Of a stretch of 64,000 bases of DNA, positions 1-7,759 are shown one piece after another. The DNA is from Isoptericola halotolerans. GTDB lineage: Bacteria; Actinomycetota; Actinomycetes; Actinomycetales; Cellulomonadaceae. The notes under the pieces are model-generated. The model was not told the origin of the DNA. It saw only the letters and a program-made list of their open reading frames with translations, and made no database searches. Numbering within the stretch: position 1 is the first letter of the stretch; every line of letters starts with the position of its first letter. The DNA lies in contig NZ_JABEZU010000004.1 in assembly GCF_013149785.1 (NCBI RefSeq), positions 333,930 to 397,929 on the forward strand, written 5' to 3'. Made by a program: the position numbers and the translations under genes.

Positions 1-84
1 CCGCTCCTGGGCGCCCGGGGCGCTGTCGTGCACCACGAGGGGTCGCCCGTCGGGCAGGTCGATCGTGTGCGGGTCGGTCATCAT
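1..84 (-). CDS. N-terminus of a probable alpha/beta hydrolase (partial)
   Basis: Only the first 28 codons lie in the window; the gene continues past base 1. Two adjacent ATG codons (starts at 84 and 81) are possible. The visible residues, with a short beta-strand-like segment LPDGRPLVVHDSAPG, resemble the first strands of alpha/beta-fold hydrolases, but no catalytic residue is in view, so the family call rests on this opening alone. It is divergent from the beta-lactamase gene; the 143 nt between them hold no other gene that I can see. Confidence 0.45.
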   Translation of the reverse strand, partial: MMTDPHTIDLPDGRPLVVHDSAPGAQER

Positions 85-227
85 GCGGTCCTCTCGTCGG
101 ACAGGTCGACCTCCGTCCGCGCGGGGACTCATCGGTGCCCCCCTGGGCCCGTGCCGGGCACCTCCCGTGGCAGTCTTCCTCAGGAGCACCCTGCACGCAG
201 GCCCCGACCCCTGAGGAGAGAGCGTCC

Positions 228-1295
228 GTGCCATACCCCCGCAGACCGGCCCTGGCTGGCCTGGTCGTCCTGGCACTGGCGGCCTGCACGGCGGCCGAGC
301 CGTCCGCAGCCGGACCGCCGACGGGCCCGACCGACGGTCCCACCGCGAGCCCCACCACCTCGGCTCCCGCGCCGAGCCCGACGGCGGACGGCGCACCCGC
401 CGTCGACGACGCGATGGCGGCCCTCGAGGAGGAGTACGAGGCCCGCATCGGGGTCGCCGCGCTCGACACGGGCACCGGTGAGCGCGTCGAGCACCGGGCC
501 GACGAGCGCTGGGGCTACGCCTCGACGATCAAGGTCTTCGTCGCGGCCGAGCTGCTGCGCACCACCACCGCCGAGCAGCGGGCCGAGCGGGTCACCTGGT
601 CGGCGCAGGAGGTGGAGGTCGCCGGCTACTCCCCGGTGACCGGCGAGCACCTCGACGACGGCCTGACCCTCGACGAGCTGGCCGAGGCGGCCGTCCGCGA
701 GAGCGACAACGCGGCCACCAACCTGCTCTTCGAGCGCATCGGCGGCCCCGACGGCCTGCGTGCGGCGTTCGAGCTGCTCGATGACACGACGACCGAGCCG
801 GTGCGCACGGAGCCCGACCTGAACACGGTCGAGCCGGGCAGCACCGACGACACGACCACGCCGGCCGCGTTCACCGCCGACCTCGACACGATCCTGCACG
901 GCGGGTGGCTCGCGCCGGAGGATGCCGACCTGCTCCTCGGGTGGATGACGGGCAACGCCACGGGCGACTCGCTGGTCCGCGCGGGTGCGCCGGAGGGCTG
1001 GACGGTCGCGGACAAGTCCGGGGGCGCGGGCGCGCTGCGCCACGACGTCGCCGTCGTCACGCCCCCGGGCCGTGACCCCGTCGTGGTGACGATCCTCACC
1101 GAGCGGGACGACCCGGACGCAGGCACGGACGACGAGCTGGTCGCACGGACCGCAGCCGCCGTCCTGGACCGGCTCAGCCAGCGGTCCGGGCGTCACGGCA
1201 GCTCGCGGGTCAGCGCCACCGGCGCCGGGTGCCGGTGGTCCTGCAGGTCGACGCGCCGCGTGCCGCAGTCGACGCAGCGCACGTACAGGACGTGA
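228..1295 (+). CDS. Class A beta-lactamase, probable lipoprotein
   Basis: This is a 355-residue serine beta-lactamase that would hydrolyse beta-lactams outside the membrane. The GTG at 228 is preceded by GAGGAGAG and gives a signal peptide ending in a lipobox (LALAAC), then a Pro/Thr/Ser-rich linker. All class A motifs are present in order: STIK (Ser70-xx-Lys), SDN, the omega-loop EPDLN carrying the general-base Glu166, and KSG in place of KTG. The catalytic domain should end near DRLSQ. About 38 further residues, rich in Arg and Ser, run into a gene on the other strand (1193-1393), so the tail is probably read-through to the first in-frame stop rather than a domain. Confidence 0.9.
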   Translation: MPYPRRPALAGLVVLALAACTAAEPSAAGPPTGPTDGPTASPTTSAPAPSPTADGAPAVDDAMAALEEEYEARIGVAALDTGTGERVEHRADERWGYASTIKVFVAAELLRTTTAEQRAERVTWSAQEVEVAGYSPVTGEHLDDGLTLDELAEAAVRESDNAATNLLFERIGGPDGLRAAFELLDDTTTEPVRTEPDLNTVEPGSTDDTTTPAAFTADLDTILHGGWLAPEDADLLLGWMTGNATGDSLVRAGAPEGWTVADKSGGAGALRHDVAVVTPPGRDPVVVTILTERDDPDAGTDDELVARTAAAVLDRLSQRSGRHGSSRVSATGAGCRWSCRSTRRVPQSTQRTYRT

Positions 1296-1393
1296 CCGGT
1301 CGAGACCGGGTGGCTCGACTCGACGATCCAGCCGTGCTCGTGCGTGGCCGCCGTCGTCAGGTGCTGTTCGCCGTGGGTCTCGAGAGTCGTCAT
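1193..1393 (-). CDS. Small protein with a CxxC zinc-ribbon-like motif
   Basis: This is a 66-residue protein with the core YVRCVDCGTRRVDL, in which a CxxC pair sits on a beta-turn as in small zinc ribbons. A His-rich N-terminal half (HGEQHL, THEHGW) could supply the other ligands. I do not recognise the family. Its 3' end overlaps the beta-lactamase gene by about 100 nt in convergent orientation, and its ATG lies 26 nt from the divergent CGNR regulator gene, so the two may share a promoter region. A real coding gene is likely but not certain. Confidence 0.6.
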   Translation of the reverse strand: MTTLETHGEQHLTTAATHEHGWIVESSHPVSTGHVLYVRCVDCGTRRVDLQDHRHPAPVALTRELP

Positions 1394-1419
1394 GCCACCC
1401 AGCGTGGTGTCATGGTCTT

Positions 1420-2055
1420 GTGCATCTCAACCCTTACGGCGAGTACGCGGTCCTGCTCGCCGCGTCGCTCGCCGACGACTGGCCCGCCGACCGCGACGGC
1501 ATCGAGGCCCGCGCCCGCGAGTTCGGCATGACCATGGCCTTCCCCGTCGCACCCGACGACCACGCGCGCACCCGGCGCGTCGTCGACGACTGGCTCGCCG
1601 TCGTCGACGCCGACGACCCCGGCGAGCGGGCCCGCCTCCTCAACGCCCAGATGGCCGCCGCCGCCGCCTACCCGCGCCTCACCGACCACGACGGCGAGGG
1701 ATGGCACCTGCACTACCGCGACGACGACCAGTCGCTGCCCCACGTGCTGCACGCCGTCATCAGCGTCGGCACGGCCCTGCACCTGACCACCCGCGGCATG
1801 CACCGCCTGCGCCGGTGCGAGGCAGGGACGGAACCTGGCGACCCGTGCACCGCCGTCGTCGTCGACGTCACCCGCAACGGACGACGGCGCTACTGCTCGG
1901 TCCGGTGCGCCAACCGGGCCGCCGTCCGCCGGCACCGGACCCGTGCACGCGCCGGGAACCGCGCCTCCGTCGACCTCCCCCGAGGCGACCAGCTCACCGA
2001 ATCGCCAGCGATGACCGTGCGCTCCAGGCAACCCCCCACTACCGTGGCGCCATGA
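1420..2055 (+). CDS. CGNR zinc-finger (ABATE-domain) transcriptional regulator
   Basis: This is a 211-residue protein of the ABATE/CGNR family. The GTG start gives the family's usual opening LNPYGEYAVLLAASL. Near residues 130-165 the CGNR zinc finger is visible: a Cys, a second Cys after GDP, then CSVRCANRAAVRRHR, where the name-giving CGNR is CANR. The basic helix after it is the expected DNA-binding part. Family members are regarded as transcription factors with a possible stress-linked N-terminal ligand domain. The stop overlaps the start of the response regulator by ATGA, so the two are co-translated. That is an unusual partner for this family. Confidence 0.85.
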   Translation: MHLNPYGEYAVLLAASLADDWPADRDGIEARAREFGMTMAFPVAPDDHARTRRVVDDWLAVVDADDPGERARLLNAQMAAAAAYPRLTDHDGEGWHLHYRDDDQSLPHVLHAVISVGTALHLTTRGMHRLRRCEAGTEPGDPCTAVVVDVTRNGRRRYCSVRCANRAAVRRHRTRARAGNRASVDLPRGDQLTESPAMTVRSRQPPTTVAP

Positions 2056-2891
2056 CCGCCGGACCGGAACAGCAACGCACGGACGCCGCCGGCCACGAAC
2101 GCACCGCGGTCATCGTCGAGGACGACGCCGAGATCCGGGCACTCCTCGACGAGGTCCTCACGCAGGCCGGGTTCGTGACGTACACCGCCGTCGACGGTCA
2201 CAGCGGCGTGGAGCTCGTGACGCGCACGAACCCCCTGGTGACCACGCTCGACGTCTCCCTGCCCGACATCGACGGGTTCGAGGTGTGCCGCCGGATCCGC
2301 GCCGTGTCGAACACCTTCGTGGTCATGCTCACCGCCCGCACCGACGAGATCGACGCCCTCATGGGCCTCGACGCCGGCGCGGACGACTACCAGACCAAGC
2401 CGTTCCGCCCCCGCGAGCTCCGCGCCCGCATCGAGGCGATGCTGCGCCGCCAGCGCCGTGCCGACCCGCCGGGCGCCCTGTCGACCGGCTCCGCCCCGGA
2501 CGGCGTCCCGGCGCCCGCACCGGCCCTGGCGCTGCCCCACGCCTCGGGCGCGACGGAGGCCTCGGCCATCGGCACCATCGACGGCCTCCTCGTCGACACA
2601 GCGGGCCGCACCGTCAGCGTGGACGGCGAGGAGGTGCACCTGACCCGCAGCGAGTTCGACCTCCTGGCCGCCCTCGCCCGCGCCCCGGGCCGCGTGCTGT
2701 CCAAGGACACGCTCGTCAGGGTCCTGTGGGGCGACGAGTACGACGCCGGCACCCTGGTCACCCCCGCCGACCGACGCAGCATCGAGGTCCACATGGCGAA
2801 CCTGCGGCGCAAGATCGGTGACGACCCTTCCTCACCGCGCTGGATCCGCACGGTCCGCGGGGTCGGCTACCGCTTCGACCACCGGCCCTGA
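2052..2891 (+). CDS. OmpR-family response regulator
   Basis: This is a 279-residue two-domain regulator. The receiver (about residues 17-135) has the acidic pair EDD, the phosphoacceptor Asp in TLDVSLPDIDG, a conserved Thr in LTART and the Lys in TKPF. A Pro/Ala-rich linker of about 40 residues leads to a winged-helix DNA-binding domain (about 185-279) with LTRSEFDLL and a C-terminal RTVRGVGYRF, both typical of OmpR/PhoB. The start ATG overlaps the CGNR gene stop. It sits beside two Hpt proteins and a hybrid kinase and may be the DNA-binding output of that relay. A candidate operator of 11-bp repeats lies at 3403-3435. Confidence 0.93.
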   Translation: MTAGPEQQRTDAAGHERTAVIVEDDAEIRALLDEVLTQAGFVTYTAVDGHSGVELVTRTNPLVTTLDVSLPDIDGFEVCRRIRAVSNTFVVMLTARTDEIDALMGLDAGADDYQTKPFRPRELRARIEAMLRRQRRADPPGALSTGSAPDGVPAPAPALALPHASGATEASAIGTIDGLLVDTAGRTVSVDGEEVHLTRSEFDLLAALARAPGRVLSKDTLVRVLWGDEYDAGTLVTPADRRSIEVHMANLRRKIGDDPSSPRWIRTVRGVGYRFDHRP

Positions 2892-3373
2892 CCGAGCGCG
2901 GCCCGCACCAGGGCCGCCGCCGTCTGCGCCTCGTCCATCACGTCGCGCGCCAGACTGCGGGCGGACGCCACGTCGTCGTCGCCCCGGCCCTCGTCCAGCG
3001 CCGCCTGGCAACGCCACGCAGCCTGGGCGAAGTCGTCCAGACCCAGCATCACCGCCGAGCTGTGCAGCGTCAGCAGCCGCACCCGCGCGGCCTCCCGGTC
3101 ACCACGCGCCAACGCGTTGCGGCAGGAGGTCAGGCGGCGAGGGAGCAGCTCGAGCCAGATGGACGCGAACCGGTCCACCGCCGACTCGTCCCCCTCGAGC
3201 TCGTCGACCAGGCCCTGCCACGCCCGGGCCACGGCCGCGACGGGCTCGGGGCCGATCATGTCCGACGGGCGGTCGGCGCGCCCGGCGCGGCGGGACGTGA
3301 CAGGCGTCGCGCGCGCAGGACGGTCATGTCGGACTCCAGGGTCGATCGGCGTCATCCCCTCGATCGTGGCCAA
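2867..3373 (-). CDS. Hpt-domain phosphotransfer protein
   Basis: This is a protein of up to 168 residues with a histidine phosphotransfer helix bundle: the segment LLTLHSSAVMLGLDDFAQAAW carries the likely phosphorylated His and the small residues that follow it in Hpt domains. The longest frame begins with TTG at 3373 after GAGGTGGG. An internal ATG in the sequence MIGPEP is an alternative that would remove an Arg-rich, poorly structured N-terminus. The last 25 nt overlap the convergent response regulator gene. With the second Hpt and the receiver at 3783-4169 it forms the separate modules of a multistep phosphorelay. Confidence 0.75.
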   Translation of the reverse strand: MATIEGMTPIDPGVRHDRPARATPVTSRRAGRADRPSDMIGPEPVAAVARAWQGLVDELEGDESAVDRFASIWLELLPRRLTSCRNALARGDREAARVRLLTLHSSAVMLGLDDFAQAAWRCQAALDEGRGDDDVASARSLARDVMDEAQTAAALVRAALGQGRWSKR

Positions 3374-3402
3374 CCCACCTCGCGGAGGGCTGCCGATCTC
3401 AG

Positions 3403-3435
3403 CAGGATTCGCTCAGGATCCGCTCAAGATCACCG
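3403..3435. promoter_or_regulatory. Three 11-bp direct repeats, candidate OmpR-type operator
   Basis: The repeats are CAGGATTCGCT (3403-3413), CAGGATCCGCT (3414-3424) and a degenerate CAAGATCACCG (3425-3435). They are exactly adjacent with an 11-bp period. OmpR/PhoB-family regulators bind head-to-tail to such 11-bp repeats. The site is just upstream of the leftward Hpt gene that starts at or below 3373, and an OmpR-family regulator is encoded next to it. Binding is inferred. Confidence 0.5.
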
Positions 3436-3450
3436 CAGCAGCACCCCTGG

Positions 3451-3786
3451 TCAGCGACGACGCAGGTCCTGCACCGTCGCTCGCAGGCGGCCCAGGGCCG
3501 GGACACGCCGCGCGGAGCGCCCGTCACGCAGGAGGGACTCGAGGTCCCGGGCGGCCTCGGCGAGCTCACCGTCACCGAACGTCCCGGCCGACCCGGCGAT
3601 CGAGTGGCACAGCAGGACCGCCTCGTCACGCGCCGCGACGTCGAACAGGTCCTCGCCGGGCGGGACCAGGTCCAGGACACGGTCGGCACGTTCGAGGTTG
3701 CGCCGACGGGCGGCGGCGGCGAGGCGCGCCACCGCGTCGTCCATCGCGTCGCCCCCGGCACCGCTGCCGGGCGGTCCGGCGCTCAT
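3451..3786 (-). CDS. Second Hpt-domain phosphotransfer protein
   Basis: This 111-residue protein is close to the size of a single Hpt domain. The segment LLCHSIAGSAGTFGDGELAE is a near-consensus Hpt motif, with the phospho-accepting His followed by the conserved Gly-Ser-Ala-Gly turn. The ATG at 3786 overlaps the stop of the upstream receiver gene by ATGA. It therefore very likely takes phosphate from, or gives it to, that receiver. It has no DNA-binding or catalytic domain. Confidence 0.88.
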   Translation of the reverse strand: MSAGPPGSGAGGDAMDDAVARLAAAARRRNLERADRVLDLVPPGEDLFDVAARDEAVLLCHSIAGSAGTFGDGELAEAARDLESLLRDGRSARRVPALGRLRATVQDLRRR

Positions 3787-4169
3787 GACGACCAGCCGAG
3801 GACGTCGGCGAGCCGTCCGGGCAGACCGAGCGGGTCGAAGGGCTTGGTGATCACCCCGACCGCCCCCAGACCGTCGAGCCGGTCGATGTCCTGCGACCCC
3901 ACCTTCGCGGTGAGGAAGACGACGGGCACCTCCCGCAGCTCGTCGATGGTGCGCATCCACGCCAGCACGGTCGGTCCGTCGAGGGTCGGCATCATGACGT
4001 CGAGCAGGACGACGTCCGGTCGTACCCGCAGCGCGAGCTCGACGCCGTCGGCGCCGTCGCCCGCGGTCTGCACGTCGTGCCCTCCGACGGCGGACAGGGC
4101 CAGGGCCGCGACCTCGCGGATCGACGGGTCGTCGTCGACGACCACCACGCACCGCCCGCTGCTTCCCAC
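3783..4169 (-). CDS. Single-domain response regulator (CheY-like)
   Basis: This is a 128-residue lone receiver domain: acidic pair DDD after VVVV, phosphoacceptor Asp in VVLLDVMMPTLDG, Thr in FLTAK and the Lys in TKPFDP. There is no output domain, so it probably acts as a phosphate shuttle or on a protein target. I chose the GTG at 4169 because it precedes the domain by about eight residues and has GGAG just upstream. It is divergent from the hybrid kinase (138 nt between them) and coupled to the downstream Hpt gene. Confidence 0.88.
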   Translation of the reverse strand: MGSSGRCVVVVDDDPSIREVAALALSAVGGHDVQTAGDGADGVELALRVRPDVVLLDVMMPTLDGPTVLAWMRTIDELREVPVVFLTAKVGSQDIDRLDGLGAVGVITKPFDPLGLPGRLADVLGWSS

Positions 4170-4307
4170 GTGCTCCGTCCCCCCCGGTGACCGGATGTCG
4201 TCGACCGTACCGCGCGCGCGCCCCGCGCGCCCGTCACACCACGTCAGGACGCCGTCGCCCGCCCGCGAGGACGCGCGTCGGGAGGGGTGGTCCCCTACGC
4301 TCGGGCC

Positions 4308-7259
4308 ATGGGCGAGGCTCGAGGCGCGACAGCACGGGCGTACGGCGCCTTCCTGCGCTGGAGCTGGGCCACCGGGGCCGCCTTCCTCGTGATCGCCGTC
4401 ATCCTCGCCGGACCCTTCGCTGCGTCCCTGCGCGAGATGACCTCCTGGACAGCCCTGGTGGTGGCCGCCATCCTGGCGTCGTTGAGCTGTGGCTGGCGTG
4501 CCGCCCGCTCGACGGGGCGCCGTCGCCGCGCCTGGGGGGCGCTCTCGCTCGGTGGCGCCGTCGGCCTCCTGGGCAACGTGTACGCCGGCGTCGTCGGCGA
4601 CCCGGCGACGGGCGACATCGCCTACATCGCCGCGCTGCTGCTCGGCATCTTCGGCCTCGCCTCCTTCCCCACCGTGCGCCCGCGCGGCCAGGAGGTCGTG
4701 CGGATGCTGCTCGACGGCGTCGTGGTCGGCGGGTCCGTGCTGTACATCGCCGTCTTCGCCGTCGTCCTCGGCGAGCGCGACTTCTCCGCGGAACCGGCCC
4801 TGAGCGCCTACGTCCTGCCGGTGGTCGACGCGCTGCTCGCCACTCTCGCCGTGCTGGTCATGACCCGCTCCAGCGCCGGGGAACGGGTACCGCTGGCGCT
4901 CGTCGGTGGCGGGTTCGTGCTCTTCGCCGTCTCCGACGTCTCGTTCGCGCTCGTCTCCGCCACGGGCGGCTTCGCGTTCGGCAGCCCCGTGGACCTGGGC
5001 TGGGTCGGCGGGTACACCGCCATCGCCGTGGCCGCCCGGCACCCGGCGGCGTCCGGCAGCCCGGTCGACACCCGACGGCGGGACGGCTCGCCGGTGCTCG
5101 GGACCGTCGTGACGTTCCTGCTGTTCCTCGCCGCCGCGCTCGTCCGCGTCGTCCAGTCGGGGGCGAACTTCCCCTGGGTGGCGAACGCCCTGTGGATCGC
5201 CGTGCTGGTGGCCGTCGTGGCACGGCAGATCCTCGTGGTCGTGGACAACGAGTCGCTGCGCCACGGCCTCGAACGACGGGTCGAGGAACGCACCGCACAG
5301 CTGCGCGCGCTCGCCGGAGAACGCGAGCGCACCCTCGAGTCGGTCGCGGACGGCATCTACGGCGTCGACGCCGCGGGCCTGCTGACCTTCGTCAACGCCG
5401 CCGGAGCCCGAACCCTCGGCGCCACCCCGGACGACCTGATCGGGCGCTCCGCGCACGGGACGTTCCACGCGCCGAAGTCCGACGGAACACCGTTCTCGGC
5501 CGAGGGGTGCTACATCACCGAGGCGGTGCGTGACGGCGTCACCACCACCTCCGAGCAGGACGTCTACCGGCGCCTGGACGGCAAGGTCGTCCCGGTCGAG
5601 GTCACCGCCAGCCCGCTGCGCGACGACGGCGTGATCCGCGGTGCCGTCGTCGTCTTCCGCGACGTCACCGAGCGCCGCGAGCTGGAACGCATCAAGGACG
5701 AGTTCGTCTCCGTCGTCAGCCACGAGCTGCGCACCCCCCTCACGTCGATCCGTGGCGCGCTGGGTCTCCTGGACAGCGGCGTGCTGCAGGAGACGCCCGA
5801 GAGGGCACGCCGCATGGTCCACATCGCCCTGACCAGCAGCGAGCGCCTGGGCCGGCTGGTGGACGACATCCTCGACATCGAGCGCATGACCGCCGGCACG
5901 ACACCGCTGGAGCTGGCCGACCACGCGGTGGACGAGCTGGTGGCCACCGCGGTGGAGCAGGTCGTGATCCTCGCGGAGAACGCCGGGATCACCCTCGAGC
6001 ACGTACCGTCCGACGAGCACGTCAGGGCCGACGCCGACCGGATCGTGCAGACCCTCGTCAACCTGTTGTCCAACGCGGTCAAGTTCTCCCCGGCCGGCAG
6101 CACCGTGCGCACCAGCGCCGCCCCGGTCGGAGACATGATCGAGGTGCGCGTCGACGACCCGGGGCGTGGGATCCCGCCCGCGAAGCTGGAGGCCGTGTTC
6201 CGCCGCTTCGAGCAGGTCGACGCCTCCGACGCCCGCGAACGCGGCGGCACCGGGCTCGGCCTGCCCATCGCCCGCAGCATCGTCGACCGGCACGGCGGCC
6301 GGATCTGGGCCGTCAGCGACGGCGTGGGGACCGGGACGAGCGTGCGGTTCACGTTGCGGCGCGGCGGACGCTCCAGCGCTCGCCCCGGGACGGCACGACC
6401 CGGGAGCGCCCCCGCGGTGCGAGCCCCGCGGCCGACGGCGGTGCAGCGGGCCGGCGCGGACGGCCGGGACCGCCCCCGCGTGGTCGTCGTGGACGACGAC
6501 CCGTACGTCGTGGAGGTGCTGAGCGCCCTGCTGGAGGACCGCGGGTACGAGGCCGTCGGCATCACCGACGGTCGTGCCGCCCTGGAGCTCGTCGCCGAGG
6601 AGCACCCCGCGGCGATCGTCCTCGACCTGGCGATGCCCGGTACGGACGGGGCGGAGGTGCTGGCCGAGCTGCGGCACGCCGCCGCGACGGCACGGGTCCC
6701 GGTCGTCGTGGTCTCGGGGACCGATCCGGCCGACGCCCGGGAGACGGCCGTGCTCGCCGACGGGTGGCTGGTCAAGCCCGTCGACCCGGCCCGGCTGCTG
6801 AGCACGGTGCGGGACGTGATCCGGCTGCGTCCCCACCACGAACGGATCCTGGTGGTCGAGGACGACGACGACCTGCGCGGGGTCGTGGCCTCGGTGCTCG
6901 AGGGCGGCGGGCTGATGGTCACCCAGGCACGCACGGCCGGCGAGGCCCACGAGGCGCTGTCCGTCGTGCGACCGGACCTGGTGGTGCTCGACCTGATGCT
7001 CCCGGACCGCCCCGGCCACGAGCTCGTGGAGGCGCTGCGGCGCGACGGCCGCCTGCAACGGGTACCGATCGTGGTCTACTCCGGTGCGCAGCTCGACGCG
7101 CGGGAGCGCGAGGACCTCCGTCGAAGCCGTACTGTCTTCCTGGCCAAGGAGCACGTGGCCCCGGAGCAGCTCCTCCACCCCGTGCTCGACCTCCTTGACG
7201 CCGTCGCCGGCCGACCCGGCGCCGATCCCCCCGACGACCCACCCTCGAGGACCTCATGA
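4308..7259 (+). CDS. Membrane hybrid histidine kinase with PAS and two C-terminal receivers
   Basis: About 983 residues. The N-terminal third contains about eight or nine hydrophobic spans, a sensor region I cannot assign to a named family. A helical linker (VEERTAQLRAL) leads to a PAS domain (about residues 340-460) and then the kinase core: H-box FVSVVSHELRTPLTSIRG, N-box NLLSNAVKFS, G1 DDPGRGIP and G2 GGTGLGLPIA. Two receivers follow. The first has DDD, VLDLAMPGTDG and VKPVD. The second has EDDDD, VLDLMLPDRPG and a Lys in FLAKE. Two receivers, two separate Hpt proteins and two further regulators nearby suggest a branched phosphorelay. A GTG at 4287 is an alternative start, but its ribosome site would be adjacent to it. 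The 3' end overlaps the next gene. Confidence 0.92.
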   Translation: MGEARGATARAYGAFLRWSWATGAAFLVIAVILAGPFAASLREMTSWTALVVAAILASLSCGWRAARSTGRRRRAWGALSLGGAVGLLGNVYAGVVGDPATGDIAYIAALLLGIFGLASFPTVRPRGQEVVRMLLDGVVVGGSVLYIAVFAVVLGERDFSAEPALSAYVLPVVDALLATLAVLVMTRSSAGERVPLALVGGGFVLFAVSDVSFALVSATGGFAFGSPVDLGWVGGYTAIAVAARHPAASGSPVDTRRRDGSPVLGTVVTFLLFLAAALVRVVQSGANFPWVANALWIAVLVAVVARQILVVVDNESLRHGLERRVEERTAQLRALAGERERTLESVADGIYGVDAAGLLTFVNAAGARTLGATPDDLIGRSAHGTFHAPKSDGTPFSAEGCYITEAVRDGVTTTSEQDVYRRLDGKVVPVEVTASPLRDDGVIRGAVVVFRDVTERRELERIKDEFVSVVSHELRTPLTSIRGALGLLDSGVLQETPERARRMVHIALTSSERLGRLVDDILDIERMTAGTTPLELADHAVDELVATAVEQVVILAENAGITLEHVPSDEHVRADADRIVQTLVNLLSNAVKFSPAGSTVRTSAAPVGDMIEVRVDDPGRGIPPAKLEAVFRRFEQVDASDARERGGTGLGLPIARSIVDRHGGRIWAVSDGVGTGTSVRFTLRRGGRSSARPGTARPGSAPAVRAPRPTAVQRAGADGRDRPRVVVVDDDPYVVEVLSALLEDRGYEAVGITDGRAALELVAEEHPAAIVLDLAMPGTDGAEVLAELRHAAATARVPVVVVSGTDPADARETAVLADGWLVKPVDPARLLSTVRDVIRLRPHHERILVVEDDDDLRGVVASVLEGGGLMVTQARTAGEAHEALSVVRPDLVVLDLMLPDRPGHELVEALRRDGRLQRVPIVVYSGAQLDAREREDLRRSRTVFLAKEHVAPEQLLHPVLDLLDAVAGRPGADPPDDPPSRTS

Positions 7260-7759
7260 CCGACCCTCTGACGATCCGTGTCAGCACCGGCACCGGCACC
7301 GGCCGGACCACCCTCGCGGCCTTCGACGCCGCCCTCGTCGCCGCCGGTGTCGGCGACTTCAACCTGGTCCGGCTGAGCTCGGTGGTCCCGCCGGGCAGCA
7401 CGATCCTCGACGTGGACGCCGCAGGACAGCTGGCCGGGCAGCACGGCGACGCGCTCTTCTGCGTGTACGCCGAGGCCCACGCCTCCCTGCCGGGCCACGA
7501 GGCGTGGGCGGGCGTCGCCTGGTCACGGCGCGACGACGGCAGCGGCGCCGGCCTCTTCGTGGAGCACGAGGGCCCCTCGCACGAGCAGGTCGCGACCGAC
7601 CTGACCCACAGCCTGGAGGACCTGTCGGCCACCCGCGGTGGCGCCTACCACCCCGAGGGCCGACGCGTCACCGGCATCACCTGCGACACGCTGCCGGTGT
7701 GCGCCGTCGTCGTCGCGACCTTCCGGCGCGCCGGGTGGGAAGGTCTGGCCGATGGCTGA
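7256..7759 (+). CDS. Pyruvoyl-dependent arginine decarboxylase-like protein
   Basis: This is a 167-residue protein of the PvlArgDC family, which self-cleaves at a Ser-Ser bond to create a pyruvoyl group and decarboxylates arginine to agmatine. The segment FNLVRLSSVVPPGSTIL matches the family's processing region, with the SerSer pair in place. The catalytic part downstream (FCVYAEAHASLPG, VFVEHEG-like stretch) is also recognisable. The start ATG overlaps the kinase stop (ATGA) and the 3' end overlaps the GNAT gene by 8 nt. Substrate specificity cannot be read from sequence; the fold and cleavage site are what I can support. Confidence 0.75.
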   Translation: MTDPLTIRVSTGTGTGRTTLAAFDAALVAAGVGDFNLVRLSSVVPPGSTILDVDAAGQLAGQHGDALFCVYAEAHASLPGHEAWAGVAWSRRDDGSGAGLFVEHEGPSHEQVATDLTHSLEDLSATRGGAYHPEGRRVTGITCDTLPVCAVVVATFRRAGWEGLADG

